A DNA stretch of 64,000 nucleotides from Pseudomonas sp. KBW05 (GTDB lineage Bacteria > Pseudomonadota > Gammaproteobacteria > Pseudomonadales > Pseudomonadaceae), in contig NZ_QAJM01000016.1 in the NCBI RefSeq assembly GCF_003852405.1, positions 464,641 through 528,640 of the forward strand. The letters run 5' to 3'. Of this stretch, positions 45,273-54,421 are shown piece after piece. A model generated the notes under the pieces. It did no database searches. It was not told the DNA's origin and saw only the letters and a list, made by a program, of their open reading frames with translations. The position numbers and the translations under genes are program-made. Each line of letters starts with the position of its first letter. The first letter of the stretch is position 1.

Positions 45273-46655
45273 TTACGCGATCCGTTTGCGATAAACCCGC
45301 ACGCCGATCAACACAATCGCAATCAACCCGAGTACACCGGCGCCGATCCAGCTGAGGGTGTCGTAGCTCAGCAGCGGTTTCTCGATGCGCCAGTAGCCCG
45401 GCTGCTTGAACACTTGGCGCATGGCCTGGTTGGTCTGGTCCAGGCTTACCGCCTTGATGCGTTTGACCGGGTCGCTGAAGTGGCCGTTGTTGTAGTCGCC
45501 CGAGGCGGCCCAGTAGTAATCGGCCAGGGCGCTGTTGCCCTGCACGGCCCAGGCTTGGCGGGCAATGGCGGCTTGTTGCAGGCGTGCGAAAACGGCCGGG
45601 TCGAGGCCGTCCTTGAGCAGTTGCGCCTGTAGGTTTTTCAGCACTTGCTCGGCGTCAGGCAGGTTTTCCCGCTCCAGGTCGGCATTCAGGCTGAGGAAAC
45701 CGACGCCGCCCAGCACTTCACGCTCGCTCCACGGGCCGTAGGACAAAGTGTGCTTGAGGCGTAGCTGGCGATACAGCGCCCAGTCGAGGTAGTCCTTGAG
45801 CAGGTCGTAGGTTTCATCGTGCTGGTCGTCCAGCATCGGTTCGGGGAACAGCCAGTGCAGCTTGGCGCTGTCACCGACCCAGCCGTGGATCAGTTCGCGC
45901 TGGCTGGCGGCGGCGTGCTGGATTTGCGGCAGTTCACGGTGTTCGCTGGGATCGACCGGGGCGAGCTGGCCGTAGGTGCGTTCCAGGTAGGCCGGCAGGA
46001 GTTTGTCGAGATCGCCGACGATGATCAGGGTCATGTTATTGGGGGCGTACCAGTGTTTGCGCAGGTCCTCCAACTGGTCACGGGTCAACTGGCCGACTTC
46101 AGCACGTTCGGCGCACTTGAGCCCCAGTTCCACGGCGAGTTGATTGCTGGCGGTGTGGCCGAGGTCCTGGCGGTCGAGCAGGCGTTGCAGGTGGGAGTAA
46201 TGGCCGCCGTCCTCACGCTCCACCACCTGCTTGGCCGCGTTGATATTGGCGTCGGTCAGTTCGGTGCGGGTGATGATCGCCAGCAGCAGGTCGAGCACCT
46301 TGCGCTGGTTTTGCGCCGGCGCCTCGATCACGAAGGTGGTGTCGGCGTTGCTGGTGTAGGCGTTCCACTCGCCGCCCAGGGCTTGCATGCGGTCTTCCAG
46401 GTCGCCTTCGCCGCCGCCGTCGATGCCGCTGAACAGCAGGTGTTCGAGCAGGTGCGGCAGTTCCTTGTCTGCGCAGGCGAAGTCATCCAGGCCGACGCCG
46501 ACCACCAGGCGGATCGCCACATGCCCGCGCTCGGTGCCCGGCTTGAGCAGCAATTGCAGGCCGTTGGGCAAGGTATAGCCCTCGACTTGCAGGCGGTCAA
46601 AGGCAAAGGCGTGGGCAGAACCCACGAGCAGGCAGATGAATAACAGGCGACGCAT
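45273..46655 (-). CDS. M16 family zinc peptidase with C-terminal membrane anchor
   Basis: A 460-residue protein. A signal peptide ends near AHAFA; the inverted zinc-binding motif HxxEH is present at His68-Leu-Leu-Glu71-His72 (PHLLEHLLF) and the downstream Glu lies in VVERE. The second M16 domain lacks a motif, as usual. A single helix near the C-terminus (about 432-452: WIGAGVLGLIAIVLIGVRV) anchors it to the inner membrane with the peptidase in the periplasm. Substrate unknown. Confidence 0.9.
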   Translation of the reverse strand: MRRLLFICLLVGSAHAFAFDRLQVEGYTLPNGLQLLLKPGTERGHVAIRLVVGVGLDDFACADKELPHLLEHLLFSGIDGGGEGDLEDRMQALGGEWNAYTSNADTTFVIEAPAQNQRKVLDLLLAIITRTELTDANINAAKQVVEREDGGHYSHLQRLLDRQDLGHTASNQLAVELGLKCAERAEVGQLTRDQLEDLRKHWYAPNNMTLIIVGDLDKLLPAYLERTYGQLAPVDPSEHRELPQIQHAAASQRELIHGWVGDSAKLHWLFPEPMLDDQHDETYDLLKDYLDWALYRQLRLKHTLSYGPWSEREVLGGVGFLSLNADLERENLPDAEQVLKNLQAQLLKDGLDPAVFARLQQAAIARQAWAVQGNSALADYYWAASGDYNNGHFSDPVKRIKAVSLDQTNQAMRQVFKQPGYWRIEKPLLSYDTLSWIGAGVLGLIAIVLIGVRVYRKRIA

Positions 46656-46712
46656 AACTGGCTTCCTGGCGAGTGAGGTCAGTGTTAACTGACTTCACGG
46701 GCCATCGTACGT

Positions 46713-48371
46713 TCAGGGCGAATGTGTGATGTCGGCAATATCTTCGGCGGAGAGTGCGCCGGTGTCGGACGTTTCCAACACTACGTAGGCACTGCTGCAA
46801 AACAACGAGTTGAGACGTTTCATGTCGGCAATCAGTTCTAGATGCAGGGAACTGGTCTCCAGGCTCTGTACGATCTTGCGCTGCAAACGGCTGACGTGGG
46901 CGTGGGCCAGGCGCCGTTCCTGGGCGCGAAAACGGCGCTTCTCGCGCAGCAGTTGGCGGGCGCTTTCCGGGTCGGCGCTGAGAAACACCGACAGGCCCAG
47001 GCGCAGGTTGGCAATCAACTGGCTGTGCAGGTCGGACAGTTCTTCCAGGCCGACCTCGGAGAACTGGCGGCGTTGGGAGGTTTTCTGCTGTTGGACTTTG
47101 CGCAGCATGCGTTCGATCAGGTCGCCGGCCAGCTTGAGGTTGATCGACAACTCGATGATCTCGGCCCAGCGTCGGCTGTCTTGCTCGCTGAGGTCTTCGC
47201 GGGGCATTTGTGCCAGGTAGAGTTTGATCGCGCTGTACAGCGCTTCGACATCATCGCTGAGGCTGCGCATGGCCTGGGTGATGGCGGTTTGCTTGCCGCG
47301 CAGCACTTCCTGCATCGAGGTCAGCATGTTGTCGATCAGGTCGCCCAGGCGCAGGGTCTCGCGGGCGGCGTTGGCCAGTGCCAGGCTGGGTGTGGTCAAG
47401 GCGGTCAGGTCCAGGTGACGGGGTTTGGCCTTGCCGTTGAGTTCTTCTCGCTCGGGCAGCAGCCAAGCACACAGGCGCGCCATCGGGCCGATGGTCGGCA
47501 GCAGGATCAGGCAGCGGCTGACGTTGTAGAGCAGGTGGAAGGTGATGACCATGCCCTGCACGCCGTAGTCCAAACCGTCCATCCAGCGTACGAGCGGGTC
47601 GAGCACCGGGATGATCAGCAGCAGGCCGATCAATTTGTACAGCAGGCTGCCCAGCGCCACCTGGCGGCCGGCGGCGTTTTGCATGCTGGTGCTGAGGAAA
47701 GCCAGCACGCCGCTGCCGATGTTGGCGCCGATCACCAGGCCAATGGCCACGTGCAAGCCGATCACACCGGCGCCGGCCAGGGTTGCGGTAAGTAGGACGG
47801 CGGCCAGGCTGGAGTAGGAAATCATCGCGAACAAGGCGCCGACCAAGGCGTCCAGCAGGATGTCGCCGGTCAGCGAGGCAAAGATGACTTTGACGCCTTG
47901 GGCGTGGGTAATCGGCCCAGCCGCTTCGACGATCAATTGCAGGGCCAGCACGATCAGGCCCAGGCCGATGCCGACGCGGCCCATCTGCCCGGCCCGCGTC
48001 TGTTTGCGTGAGAGGAAGAAAATCACGCCGAGGAAGATCAGCAGCGGCGACAGCCAAGACAAGTCAAAGGTCAGCACCCGTGCCATCAGCGCGGTACCGA
48101 CGTCGGCGCCGAGCATGGTCGCCAGGGCGGGCATGAGTCCCATCAGGCCTTGGCCGACAAACGACGTCACCAGCATGGCCGTGGCGTTGCTGCTCTGCAC
48201 CATGGCGGTCACCACGATGCCGGCGACAAACGCCAGCCAGCGCTTGGACATGTTCTGCCCGATGACGTGGCGCAGGTTGGAGCCGTAGACCCGCAAGATG
48301 CCGGTACGGACGATATGCGTGCCCCAGATCAGCAGGGTCACGGCGGAAAGCAGATTGAGCAAGGTCAGCAT
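46713..48371 (-). CDS. Na/Pi cotransporter family protein with PhoU-like C-terminus
   Basis: A 552-residue protein with two Na/Pi cotransporter repeats in the membrane half (about 1-310; the repeated QSSNATAMLVTSFVGQGL and ISYSSLAAVLLTATLAG segments are the QSSS-type signatures) and a cytoplasmic, helical PhoU-like half (about 340-540). It may transport phosphate or regulate it. A CTGTCAT half-site at about 48511 upstream is not a full Pho box. Followed by no clear terminator. Confidence 0.9.
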   Translation of the reverse strand: MLTLLNLLSAVTLLIWGTHIVRTGILRVYGSNLRHVIGQNMSKRWLAFVAGIVVTAMVQSSNATAMLVTSFVGQGLMGLMPALATMLGADVGTALMARVLTFDLSWLSPLLIFLGVIFFLSRKQTRAGQMGRVGIGLGLIVLALQLIVEAAGPITHAQGVKVIFASLTGDILLDALVGALFAMISYSSLAAVLLTATLAGAGVIGLHVAIGLVIGANIGSGVLAFLSTSMQNAAGRQVALGSLLYKLIGLLLIIPVLDPLVRWMDGLDYGVQGMVITFHLLYNVSRCLILLPTIGPMARLCAWLLPEREELNGKAKPRHLDLTALTTPSLALANAARETLRLGDLIDNMLTSMQEVLRGKQTAITQAMRSLSDDVEALYSAIKLYLAQMPREDLSEQDSRRWAEIIELSINLKLAGDLIERMLRKVQQQKTSQRRQFSEVGLEELSDLHSQLIANLRLGLSVFLSADPESARQLLREKRRFRAQERRLAHAHVSRLQRKIVQSLETSSLHLELIADMKRLNSLFCSSAYVVLETSDTGALSAEDIADITHSP

Positions 48372-48540
48372 GCTCGGCCCCCGTGTGGGTGCGCTTCAAG
48401 AGAAGCGTAGGAAAGTTGCCGCGTGCCGCTCTACGTCTTGTACTTAAGCTGTAGTTGGCGAATGGCGTGCGCGCCAGCATTGCATAGCTGAAAGGGTGAT
48501 TGAAACAAAACTGTCATGAAATCAGCTTTCTGCAGACGTG

Positions 48541-48566
48541 AAAAAGGGGCTTGAAAGCCCCTTTTT
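48541..48566. terminator. Bidirectional-looking intrinsic terminator
   Basis: AAAAAGGGGCTT / AAGCCCCTTTTT perfect 12-bp hairpin with a 2-base loop and T-tracts on both strands. It ends the TerC gene on the minus strand. Confidence 0.92.
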
Positions 48567-48579
48567 GACTGGCTCGGGT

Positions 48580-49347
48580 TTATTGACCCGGAATGTCTTT
48601 GCGCAGTTTCACCGGATCCTGCTGTTTCTTCTTTTTCGCGATGGCGGTGCGCATCTTGATGTTCACTGCTTCTACCGCCAGGGAGAACGCCATGGCGAAG
48701 TAAACGTAGCCTTTTGGCACGTGCACATCGAACGACTCGGCGATCAGCACGGTACCCACGACCAGCAGGAACGACAGCGCGAGCATCTTCAGCGACGGGT
48801 GCTTGTCGATGAATTCGCTGATGGTGCCGGCGGCCAACATCATCACTAGTACTGCCACGACAATCGCAGCGACCATGACCGGTACATGGGAAACCATGCC
48901 GACCGCAGTGATCACGGAGTCCAGGGAGAACACGATGTCGATGATCGCGATCTGGATGATGGTGTAGATGAACTTGCCACCCTTGCCGCCCGGTTCTTCG
49001 TGGGTTTCGTCTTCACCTTCCAGCGCGTGGTACATCTCCTGGGAGCTTTTCCACAGCAGGAACAGGCCACCGAAGAACAGGATCAGGTCACGCCCGGAAA
49101 TTCCCTGGCCGAAGACCACGAACAGGTCGGCGGTCAGTTGCATGACCCAGGTGATCGACAGCAGCAACAGGATTCGCGTGACCATGGCCAGGGCCAGGCC
49201 GAAGATCCGGGTGCGTGCCTGCATATGCTTGGGCATGCGGCTGACCAGGATCGAAATCATGATGATGTTATCGATGCCCAGGACGATCTCGAGGGCCGTC
49301 AGGGTGAAGAAGGCAATCCAGATCTCTGGATTGGTCAGCCATTCCAT
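48580..49347 (-). CDS. TerC family integral membrane protein
   Basis: A 255-residue protein with about seven helices. The TerC signature with paired acidic residues appears as ALEIVLGIDNIIMISIL near residue 20 and again as IDIVFSLDSVITAVGM near residue 130. TerC proteins export manganese or help load exported metalloproteins; the Asp residues bind the metal. No yybP-ykoY riboswitch was seen upstream. ATG 49347 (MEWLTNPE) replaces a longer frame at 49365. Confidence 0.92.
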   Translation of the reverse strand: MEWLTNPEIWIAFFTLTALEIVLGIDNIIMISILVSRMPKHMQARTRIFGLALAMVTRILLLLSITWVMQLTADLFVVFGQGISGRDLILFFGGLFLLWKSSQEMYHALEGEDETHEEPGGKGGKFIYTIIQIAIIDIVFSLDSVITAVGMVSHVPVMVAAIVVAVLVMMLAAGTISEFIDKHPSLKMLALSFLLVVGTVLIAESFDVHVPKGYVYFAMAFSLAVEAVNIKMRTAIAKKKKQQDPVKLRKDIPGQ

Positions 49348-49412
49348 GTGTATTCCTTTGAGCAAGTGTTAAACCGCGCAAGCTGCAGCGCCGCGCGGTT
49401 GAGTTGGTACGA

Positions 49413-50720
49413 TTATAGAGTGCTGAACAGCGGAATAATCCCCATCAGCAAAGCGGCGACCATTATGCACAGGCATACCAGCACTGCCCACTTGAGGGTG
49501 AAGCGCTGGTGATCGCCAAATTCGATACCCGCCAACGCGACCAGCAGGTAAGTCGAAGGTACCAGCGGGCTCAACAGGTGCACAGGTTGCCCGACGATCG
49601 ACGCACGGCCCATTTCTGCGGCAGTGATGCCGTAGTGGCTGGCGGCTTCGGCGAGGACGGGCAGTACGCCGTAGTAGAACGCGTCGTTGGACATGAAGAA
49701 GGTGAACGGCATGCTCACCAGCGCGGTGATCACGGCCAGGTACGGGCCCAGCGCGTCAGGGATGACGGCCAACAGGCTCTTGGACATGGCATCGACCATG
49801 CCGGTGCCCGACAGGATGCCGGTGAAGATACCGGCGGCGAAAATCAGGCCGGTGACCGCCAGTACGCTGCCGGAGTGGGCGGCGATACGGTCTTTCTGCA
49901 TCTGCAGGCACGGGTAGTTGACGATCATCGCGATACTGAACGCCACCATGAACAGCACCGGCAGCGGCAACAGGCCGGCGATCAGCGTGCACATCAGGGC
50001 CAAGGTCAGGGCGCCGTTGAACCAGATCAGCTTCGGACGACGGGCATCCGGGAATTGCGACACGCTGATTTCGCTGTGGTCGATCTCGTCGCCTTGCAGG
50101 TGCAGTTCACCCAGGCGTGCACGCTCGCGCAGGCCGTACATGTAGGCAATCACCAGGATCGCAACGACGCCAGCAGCCATCGCCGGGATCATCGGTACGA
50201 AGATGTCCGAGGGGTCCACATGCAGCGCACTGGCGGCGCGGGCGGTCGGGCCACCCCAAGGCGTCATGTTCATCACGCCACCGGCGAGGATGATCAGGCC
50301 GGCCATGATCCGCGGGCTCATGCCGATGCGCTGGTACAGCGGCAGCATGGCGGCCACGCAGATCATGTAGGTGGTGGCGCCGTCACCGTCGAGGGAGACG
50401 ACCAGGGCCAGCACGGCGGTGCCAACCGAAACCTTGAGCGGGTCGCCTTTGACCATCTTGAGGATTTTGCGCACGGCCGGGTCGAACAGGCCGGAGTCGA
50501 TCATCAGGGCAAAGTAGAGGATGGCGAACATCAGCATCACGCCGGTTGGCGCCAGCTTGGTGATGCCCGCAAGCATCATCGGGCCGATGTCCGGCGCGAA
50601 ACCGCCGAACAGCGCGAACAGGATCGGCACGATGATCAAGGCGATCAGCGCAGACAGGCGCTTGGTCATGATCAGGAACATGAACGTGATGACCATGGCA
50701 AAGCCAAGGAAAGTCAGCAT
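49413..50720 (-). CDS. CitMHS family citrate-metal symporter
   Basis: A 435-residue transporter with about 12 hydrophobic helices. The CitMHS/ion transporter signature includes ALVVSLDGDGATTYMICVAAMLPLY and MNMTPWGGPTARAASALHVD. These import citrate in complex with Mg2+ or Ca2+ and similar ions. It stands alone on the minus strand; the 265 bases upstream hold no regulator or two-component system, unlike some citM loci. Confidence 0.9.
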   Translation of the reverse strand: MLTFLGFAMVITFMFLIMTKRLSALIALIIVPILFALFGGFAPDIGPMMLAGITKLAPTGVMLMFAILYFALMIDSGLFDPAVRKILKMVKGDPLKVSVGTAVLALVVSLDGDGATTYMICVAAMLPLYQRIGMSPRIMAGLIILAGGVMNMTPWGGPTARAASALHVDPSDIFVPMIPAMAAGVVAILVIAYMYGLRERARLGELHLQGDEIDHSEISVSQFPDARRPKLIWFNGALTLALMCTLIAGLLPLPVLFMVAFSIAMIVNYPCLQMQKDRIAAHSGSVLAVTGLIFAAGIFTGILSGTGMVDAMSKSLLAVIPDALGPYLAVITALVSMPFTFFMSNDAFYYGVLPVLAEAASHYGITAAEMGRASIVGQPVHLLSPLVPSTYLLVALAGIEFGDHQRFTLKWAVLVCLCIMVAALLMGIIPLFSTL

Positions 50721-51099
50721 AGGAATACTCCAGGCGTAGCGCGGCTAGGGAATGGCGAACCGGGTGGGGCTCAGCGCAGAACGAAAGGCACGAGGCGTAC
50801 GGGGGGAGTTGGAGCGAACAGGCGGGTACGGACGGACATCGGGAATCACCATTGTTGTTGTGTACAGCCGGTCTGGTGCCGGCAGTTGGAGGCGATCCTA
50901 GACGGGAAAGCTTTCAGCCAGCTTTCGCTGGGAAAACAGGTGATGAAGGGAAGAGGCGCTATCTGTGGATTTATGCAGATCCAAATGTGGGAGCGGGCTT
51001 GCTCGCGAATGCAGTCTGTCAGTTGATGATGCATCGACTGACACTGCGCTTTCGCGAGCAAGCCCGCTCCCACATTTGGATAGTGTTTGGCTGGAGATT
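50721..51099. other. Intergenic region between citrate transporter and DUF4105 gene
   Basis: 379 bases including the promoter side of the citrate transporter (from 50721) and one REPIN at 50986-51074. No supported gene or terminator seen in the first 265 bases. Confidence 0.5.
50986..51074. repeat. REPIN
   Basis: Inverted pair of the GTGGGAGCGGGCTTGCTCGCG unit, with outer flanks CCAAA and TTTGG that are also inverted. Between the citrate transporter promoter region and the DUF4105 gene end. Confidence 0.92.
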
Positions 51100-53061
51100 T
51101 TAGGGCAGCTCGAGCCCGCCGGCGGCTTTGTGCAGTTTGCGCAAGTGTTCGCCGACTTGCTTGAGATTGGCCTCGCACGCCGCAATCTCATCCGCCCGGG
51201 CCGGATCCAGCAGCGCCCTCACCTCTTTATCCAGATCACCGGTCAGCGATTGCAGCTGCTTCTGGCGTTCGGCGCTTTCCGATTCCAGGCGTTTGGCTTC
51301 GGACGGTTGCGGCAGGCCGTAGCCGCCGCTGCCGAGCAATTCCGCCGGGCGGCTGAGGAAGCCGCTGTTGGCGAGGATTTGTTGCAAGGTGTTGTTAGCC
51401 TTTTCCATGCCGCCGTTTTTCAGCTCGCGGGCGCCCAGGTAGCGTTGTTTGACTTCGTCCTGGGCCAGCATCAGTTGCTTGCGGTAGCTCGCCTGTTCAA
51501 GCAACAACAGTGCGGCGCTGGTGCGCAGGTCGGCCTTGTCGAACCAGGGGCGGCGTTCGGCGGCGCTGAGGGACAGCCAGTCTTCGACCTGGGTCTGCTT
51601 GATCGGCAGGTGTTTGCGCAACACGTCGAACATCGCCTGGTAGCGCTCGCGGAACGAGTCGAAGTGGTAACCCAGGCGCAGGGCGTTGCGTTTGTCGTCG
51701 AGCACGCTGGTATCGGCCAGGCCACGGGCGCTCAACACTTCGAGCAGGCCGTTGGGGGTGATGTTGTCCAGGCCGGTCAGTTGCGGGTTGGCGCTGCCAC
51801 TGCGCAACAGTTTCAGGCTTTCGACCGCGCAGTTGTTGGAGATGAAGAAGTAGTTGCCGTCATAGCTCCAGTGCATCTCGGCGGCGTGCTCGACGGTGTC
51901 GTTGATTTCCTGGCGTGACAGCTTCAGCGGCACCGAGGCGAGGCCGCGCAGTTCGGTCTTGGTGTATTCGTCGATCACTTGGGCGAGCGGCAGCACGAAT
52001 AGGCGCGAAGGGTATTTGCCCACCAGGCCGTCCCAGCTCGATAGCTGTACGTCACCGACGAACGCGCGGTAGGACAACACCAGGTGCTGGTCCAGGTCCA
52101 GCCGGCAATCCGGCCCGCGTGGGCGACCGGGCGCGCAGATCACCAGGCGCAACATGCTGTGGCCCCAGCGGCTGACCAGGTTCTGGTTGGCTTCGGCCAG
52201 CAGGTAGTCGATTTCGTAGACGCGTTCCGGGTCGATCTGCCCGAGCGGTGTCTTGGCGAAGTCGTTGCCGGCGTTCAGGAAGGCGTAGGTCTTGGCGCAG
52301 GCGTCTTGTTGCGGTGGTGCCCAGCCGAAGTGGTCCTTGTAGTAGCGGAACAGCGCCGGGCGGCGGCAGGCGTAGCTGGGGTCGAGGAGGAAGTACTCCA
52401 TGTTGACCGCGACGAATTCCAGCGGGCTGGTGGTTTCGTATATGTCCGGGCTGCGGGCGACCTGGCGGTTGTGCTGTTCGCGCTCACCGCGACGGCCGAC
52501 GTATTGCGGCCAGCCGGCGAGGTCCAGCAGGCGCGGGTCGTCGCTGAGGGTAAAGCGGCGGCCATTCTGGCCACGGCATTGGTCGGGCAGGCCGATCAGG
52601 CCGGTGAGGTTGTTCTGGCGACTGCAACGGTTGATCAGGGCGCGGTCGTCTTTGGACCACAGGCGCGCACGGTCATAGATGTGGGTCAGTTCATGCAGCA
52701 CGGTGGCGAGCATTTCCCGGCGCACGGTGCCGTGGGGGCGGTTGGTTTTCTGGGTGGCGGCGCTGCCGTCGGTCAGGCTGGCGAGCAGGTTGCGGTTGAG
52801 GTCCAGCTCGGACACCAGGGAGGCCTGGCCGTAGGCATTCTCCGGCATCTTGTCGGTCCAGCCGACATCGATGCGCCGGTCAAGCTGCTCGATAAAGCGT
52901 GGCGGCAGTGCGCGCATCGCTTCGTCGAGCAAGGCCTGGCTGGCTTGCTGCTGTGCTGGGCTCAAACCGTCGGTCTTGAGCCGCAGTTGCAGGCTGGCCT
53001 GGGCTGCGCCTGCGCTGAGCAGGACAGTCCACGCCAGGAGCCAGGCGGTGAGGCGCCTCAC
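51100..53061 (-). CDS. Exported DUF4105 (Lnb N-terminal-like) protein
   Basis: A 653-residue periplasmic protein (signal peptide ends near GAAQAS). Two putative catalytic signatures are visible: a zincin-like HELTH motif at 123-127 with a plausible third ligand in LEFVAVNMEYF (Glu215 or Glu222), and in the DUF4105 part a WGHSML motif (His301) and NNCAVESL (Cys411) spaced like the His/Cys of permuted papain-like (NlpC/P60, LRAT) enzymes. The C-terminal ~100 residues look coiled coil. Its ATG overlaps the stop of a DUF2388 gene (ATGA), so it is coupled to it. The substrate is unknown; envelope-directed hydrolase activity is inference. Confidence 0.8.
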   Translation of the reverse strand: MRRLTAWLLAWTVLLSAGAAQASLQLRLKTDGLSPAQQQASQALLDEAMRALPPRFIEQLDRRIDVGWTDKMPENAYGQASLVSELDLNRNLLASLTDGSAATQKTNRPHGTVRREMLATVLHELTHIYDRARLWSKDDRALINRCSRQNNLTGLIGLPDQCRGQNGRRFTLSDDPRLLDLAGWPQYVGRRGEREQHNRQVARSPDIYETTSPLEFVAVNMEYFLLDPSYACRRPALFRYYKDHFGWAPPQQDACAKTYAFLNAGNDFAKTPLGQIDPERVYEIDYLLAEANQNLVSRWGHSMLRLVICAPGRPRGPDCRLDLDQHLVLSYRAFVGDVQLSSWDGLVGKYPSRLFVLPLAQVIDEYTKTELRGLASVPLKLSRQEINDTVEHAAEMHWSYDGNYFFISNNCAVESLKLLRSGSANPQLTGLDNITPNGLLEVLSARGLADTSVLDDKRNALRLGYHFDSFRERYQAMFDVLRKHLPIKQTQVEDWLSLSAAERRPWFDKADLRTSAALLLLEQASYRKQLMLAQDEVKQRYLGARELKNGGMEKANNTLQQILANSGFLSRPAELLGSGGYGLPQPSEAKRLESESAERQKQLQSLTGDLDKEVRALLDPARADEIAACEANLKQVGEHLRKLHKAAGGLELP

Positions 53062-53378
53062 AGAGCGAGGATAGCTTCGGCGAGGGTCTGATCACTGGCG
53101 TCGCGAGCTTCGGGCACGCGGGTACGCAGGGTGTCGAAGGCGGCTTCGAGTTGCGCGCCACGGATCTCGCCGTTGCTGGCGACGAAGCTGGCGGCGTCGT
53201 CGTGGGCTTCGCGGACGATTTTCGAGTCGCGGATGGAGGTGGTGGTGTCCGAGGTGAAATCAATCGTGCGGCCGGAGGCGCGAACGATGATGTTACTGGT
53301 GGCCACCAAGGTCTGCGCCTGGGCAACGTCGGCCAACAACAGCAGGCCTAGGGTGGCGGCGATCAGCGGGCTACGCAT
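53058..53378 (-). CDS. DUF2388 family exported protein, copy A
   Basis: A 106-residue protein with a signal peptide (cut after DVAQA) and the DUF2388 core: DSKIVREAHDDAASFVAS, then IRGAQLEAAF and a C-terminal TLAEAILAL. It is the last DUF2388 gene of three and overlaps the DUF4105 gene by 4 bases. Function unknown. All three copies share the pattern DDAA.F.A..G..RG..LE.A. Confidence 0.88.
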   Translation of the reverse strand: MRSPLIAATLGLLLLADVAQAQTLVATSNIIVRASGRTIDFTSDTTTSIRDSKIVREAHDDAASFVASNGEIRGAQLEAAFDTLRTRVPEARDASDQTLAEAILAL

Positions 53379-53404
53379 GGAATGACTCCGAAATACAAAG
53401 ATGA

Positions 53405-53710
53405 TTATTGGACGAGAATTGCTTGCGCCAGTTCACGGTCGCTGGCGTTAAGTTTTGGGTGGCTGCGGCGTAGGTAATCCAGTGCGGATTCCAGGCGTGC
53501 TCCACGCCATTGGCCGTCAGTGGCGATGAACGCGGCGGCGTCATCCTGTGCGGCCACGATTTTTCTGTCGAATGGCGCGGAGGTCACCTTGCTGGTGGCG
53601 TACGCGCTGGCGACGGTACCCTGGGTGGTCACGTCAAAGGCCGAAGCCAGTGGCGACCAGCAGGCGGAAAATACTAAAGGGGCGATGAACAGGCGGTATG
53701 AAAAAGCCAT
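53405..53710 (-). CDS. DUF2388 family exported protein, copy B
   Basis: A 101-residue paralogue with signal peptide (cut after LASAF) and DRKIVAAQDDAAAFIATDGQWRG followed by LESALDYLRRSHPKLNASDRELAQAIL. ATG 53710 (MAFSYRL) used. It is more divergent at the N-terminus than copies A and C. Same operon: copy C, copy B, copy A, DUF4105. Confidence 0.85.
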   Translation of the reverse strand: MAFSYRLFIAPLVFSACWSPLASAFDVTTQGTVASAYATSKVTSAPFDRKIVAAQDDAAAFIATDGQWRGARLESALDYLRRSHPKLNASDRELAQAILVQ

Positions 53711-53790
53711 GGGACTCGACAACTGAAAACGAGCGCCAAGGCTAGCGCAATGCCCCGGCGAGAGCCAGCGCCGAGGCATGCGGCCGGTTG

Positions 53791-54111
53791 TCAGATGGCC
53801 AGGATGGCTTGGGCCAGCTGGGCGTCAGTCGCGGTGTTCAGTTGGGGCGCTTGTTGGCGAATCTGGGCCAGGGCGCTTTCCAGTTTCACACCACGGATCG
53901 CGCCTTCGCTGGCGACGAAGCTGGCAGCGTCGTCACGGGCGGCGCGCACGACCTTGTTGTCACGCAGGGAGGAAGTGGCATCGGACGTGGCGTCGGAGGT
54001 GGCTTTGAGCGCGCCGACGATCGAGTCAGTGGTCACGATCAAGCTGGTCGCGTTGGCGTTGGCAGCGATTGCCAACAGAGCGGCAGCACTCAGCAGACGA
54101 AGACGGGACAT
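53791..54111 (-). CDS. DUF2388 family exported protein, copy C
   Basis: A 106-residue paralogue: signal peptide (cut after ANANA), a Ser/Thr/Ala/Asp-rich stretch (KATSDATSDATSSL) and the core DNKVVRAARDDAASFVASEGAIRG, LESALAQIR, QLAQAIL. First gene of the operon; its promoter would lie in 54112-54247. Confidence 0.88.
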   Translation of the reverse strand: MSRLRLLSAAALLAIAANANATSLIVTTDSIVGALKATSDATSDATSSLRDNKVVRAARDDAASFVASEGAIRGVKLESALAQIRQQAPQLNTATDAQLAQAILAI

Positions 54112-54247
54112 GGGGTGACTCCTGTAGATGAACGGATAAGGTGGCGCGAGGCGGCCAATGTGGATCAGACGCCCGTACTACAAGGTTCGCCACGTAGTGG
54201 CTGGATATTAAGCCGCCGCTTATCCGTTCGGAAAGCCTCTTGACCGT

Positions 54248-54421
54248 CTAGTCACGCCAGAACGGCTTGGCCAGCTCGCTCATCCGATCAGCGGGGCTGA
54301 TACCGAGGTCAGACAGTTCGCGATGATCGAGCTGCGCCAACTGGCGCCGTTCGTGGGCTTGGCGTGCCCATTTGGCAAGGGTGGAGAACCAGCGTTTATA
54401 GACAGAGATGTGGGTATCCAT
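54248..54421 (-). CDS. DUF1127 small basic protein (copy 1)
   Basis: A 57-residue protein whose C-terminal 45 residues carry the DUF1127 core: RRQLAQLDHRELSDLGIS and MSELAKPFWRD. Basic and Arg-rich. Start MDTHISVYKRW at 54421 has AGGCGCCC-type weak ribosome signals. DUF1127 proteins bind RNA or modulate phosphate and C/N metabolism in some Alphaproteobacteria; role here unknown. Upstream DNA contains ATACAG and ACTGTAC motifs shared with copy 2. Confidence 0.9.
   Translation of the reverse strand: MDTHISVYKRWFSTLAKWARQAHERRQLAQLDHRELSDLGISPADRMSELAKPFWRD

Noticed and set aside
48511-48530. Possible Pho box upstream of the Na/Pi gene (CTGTCAT)
   Set aside because: Only one half-site matches; the second repeat at 11-base spacing is absent.
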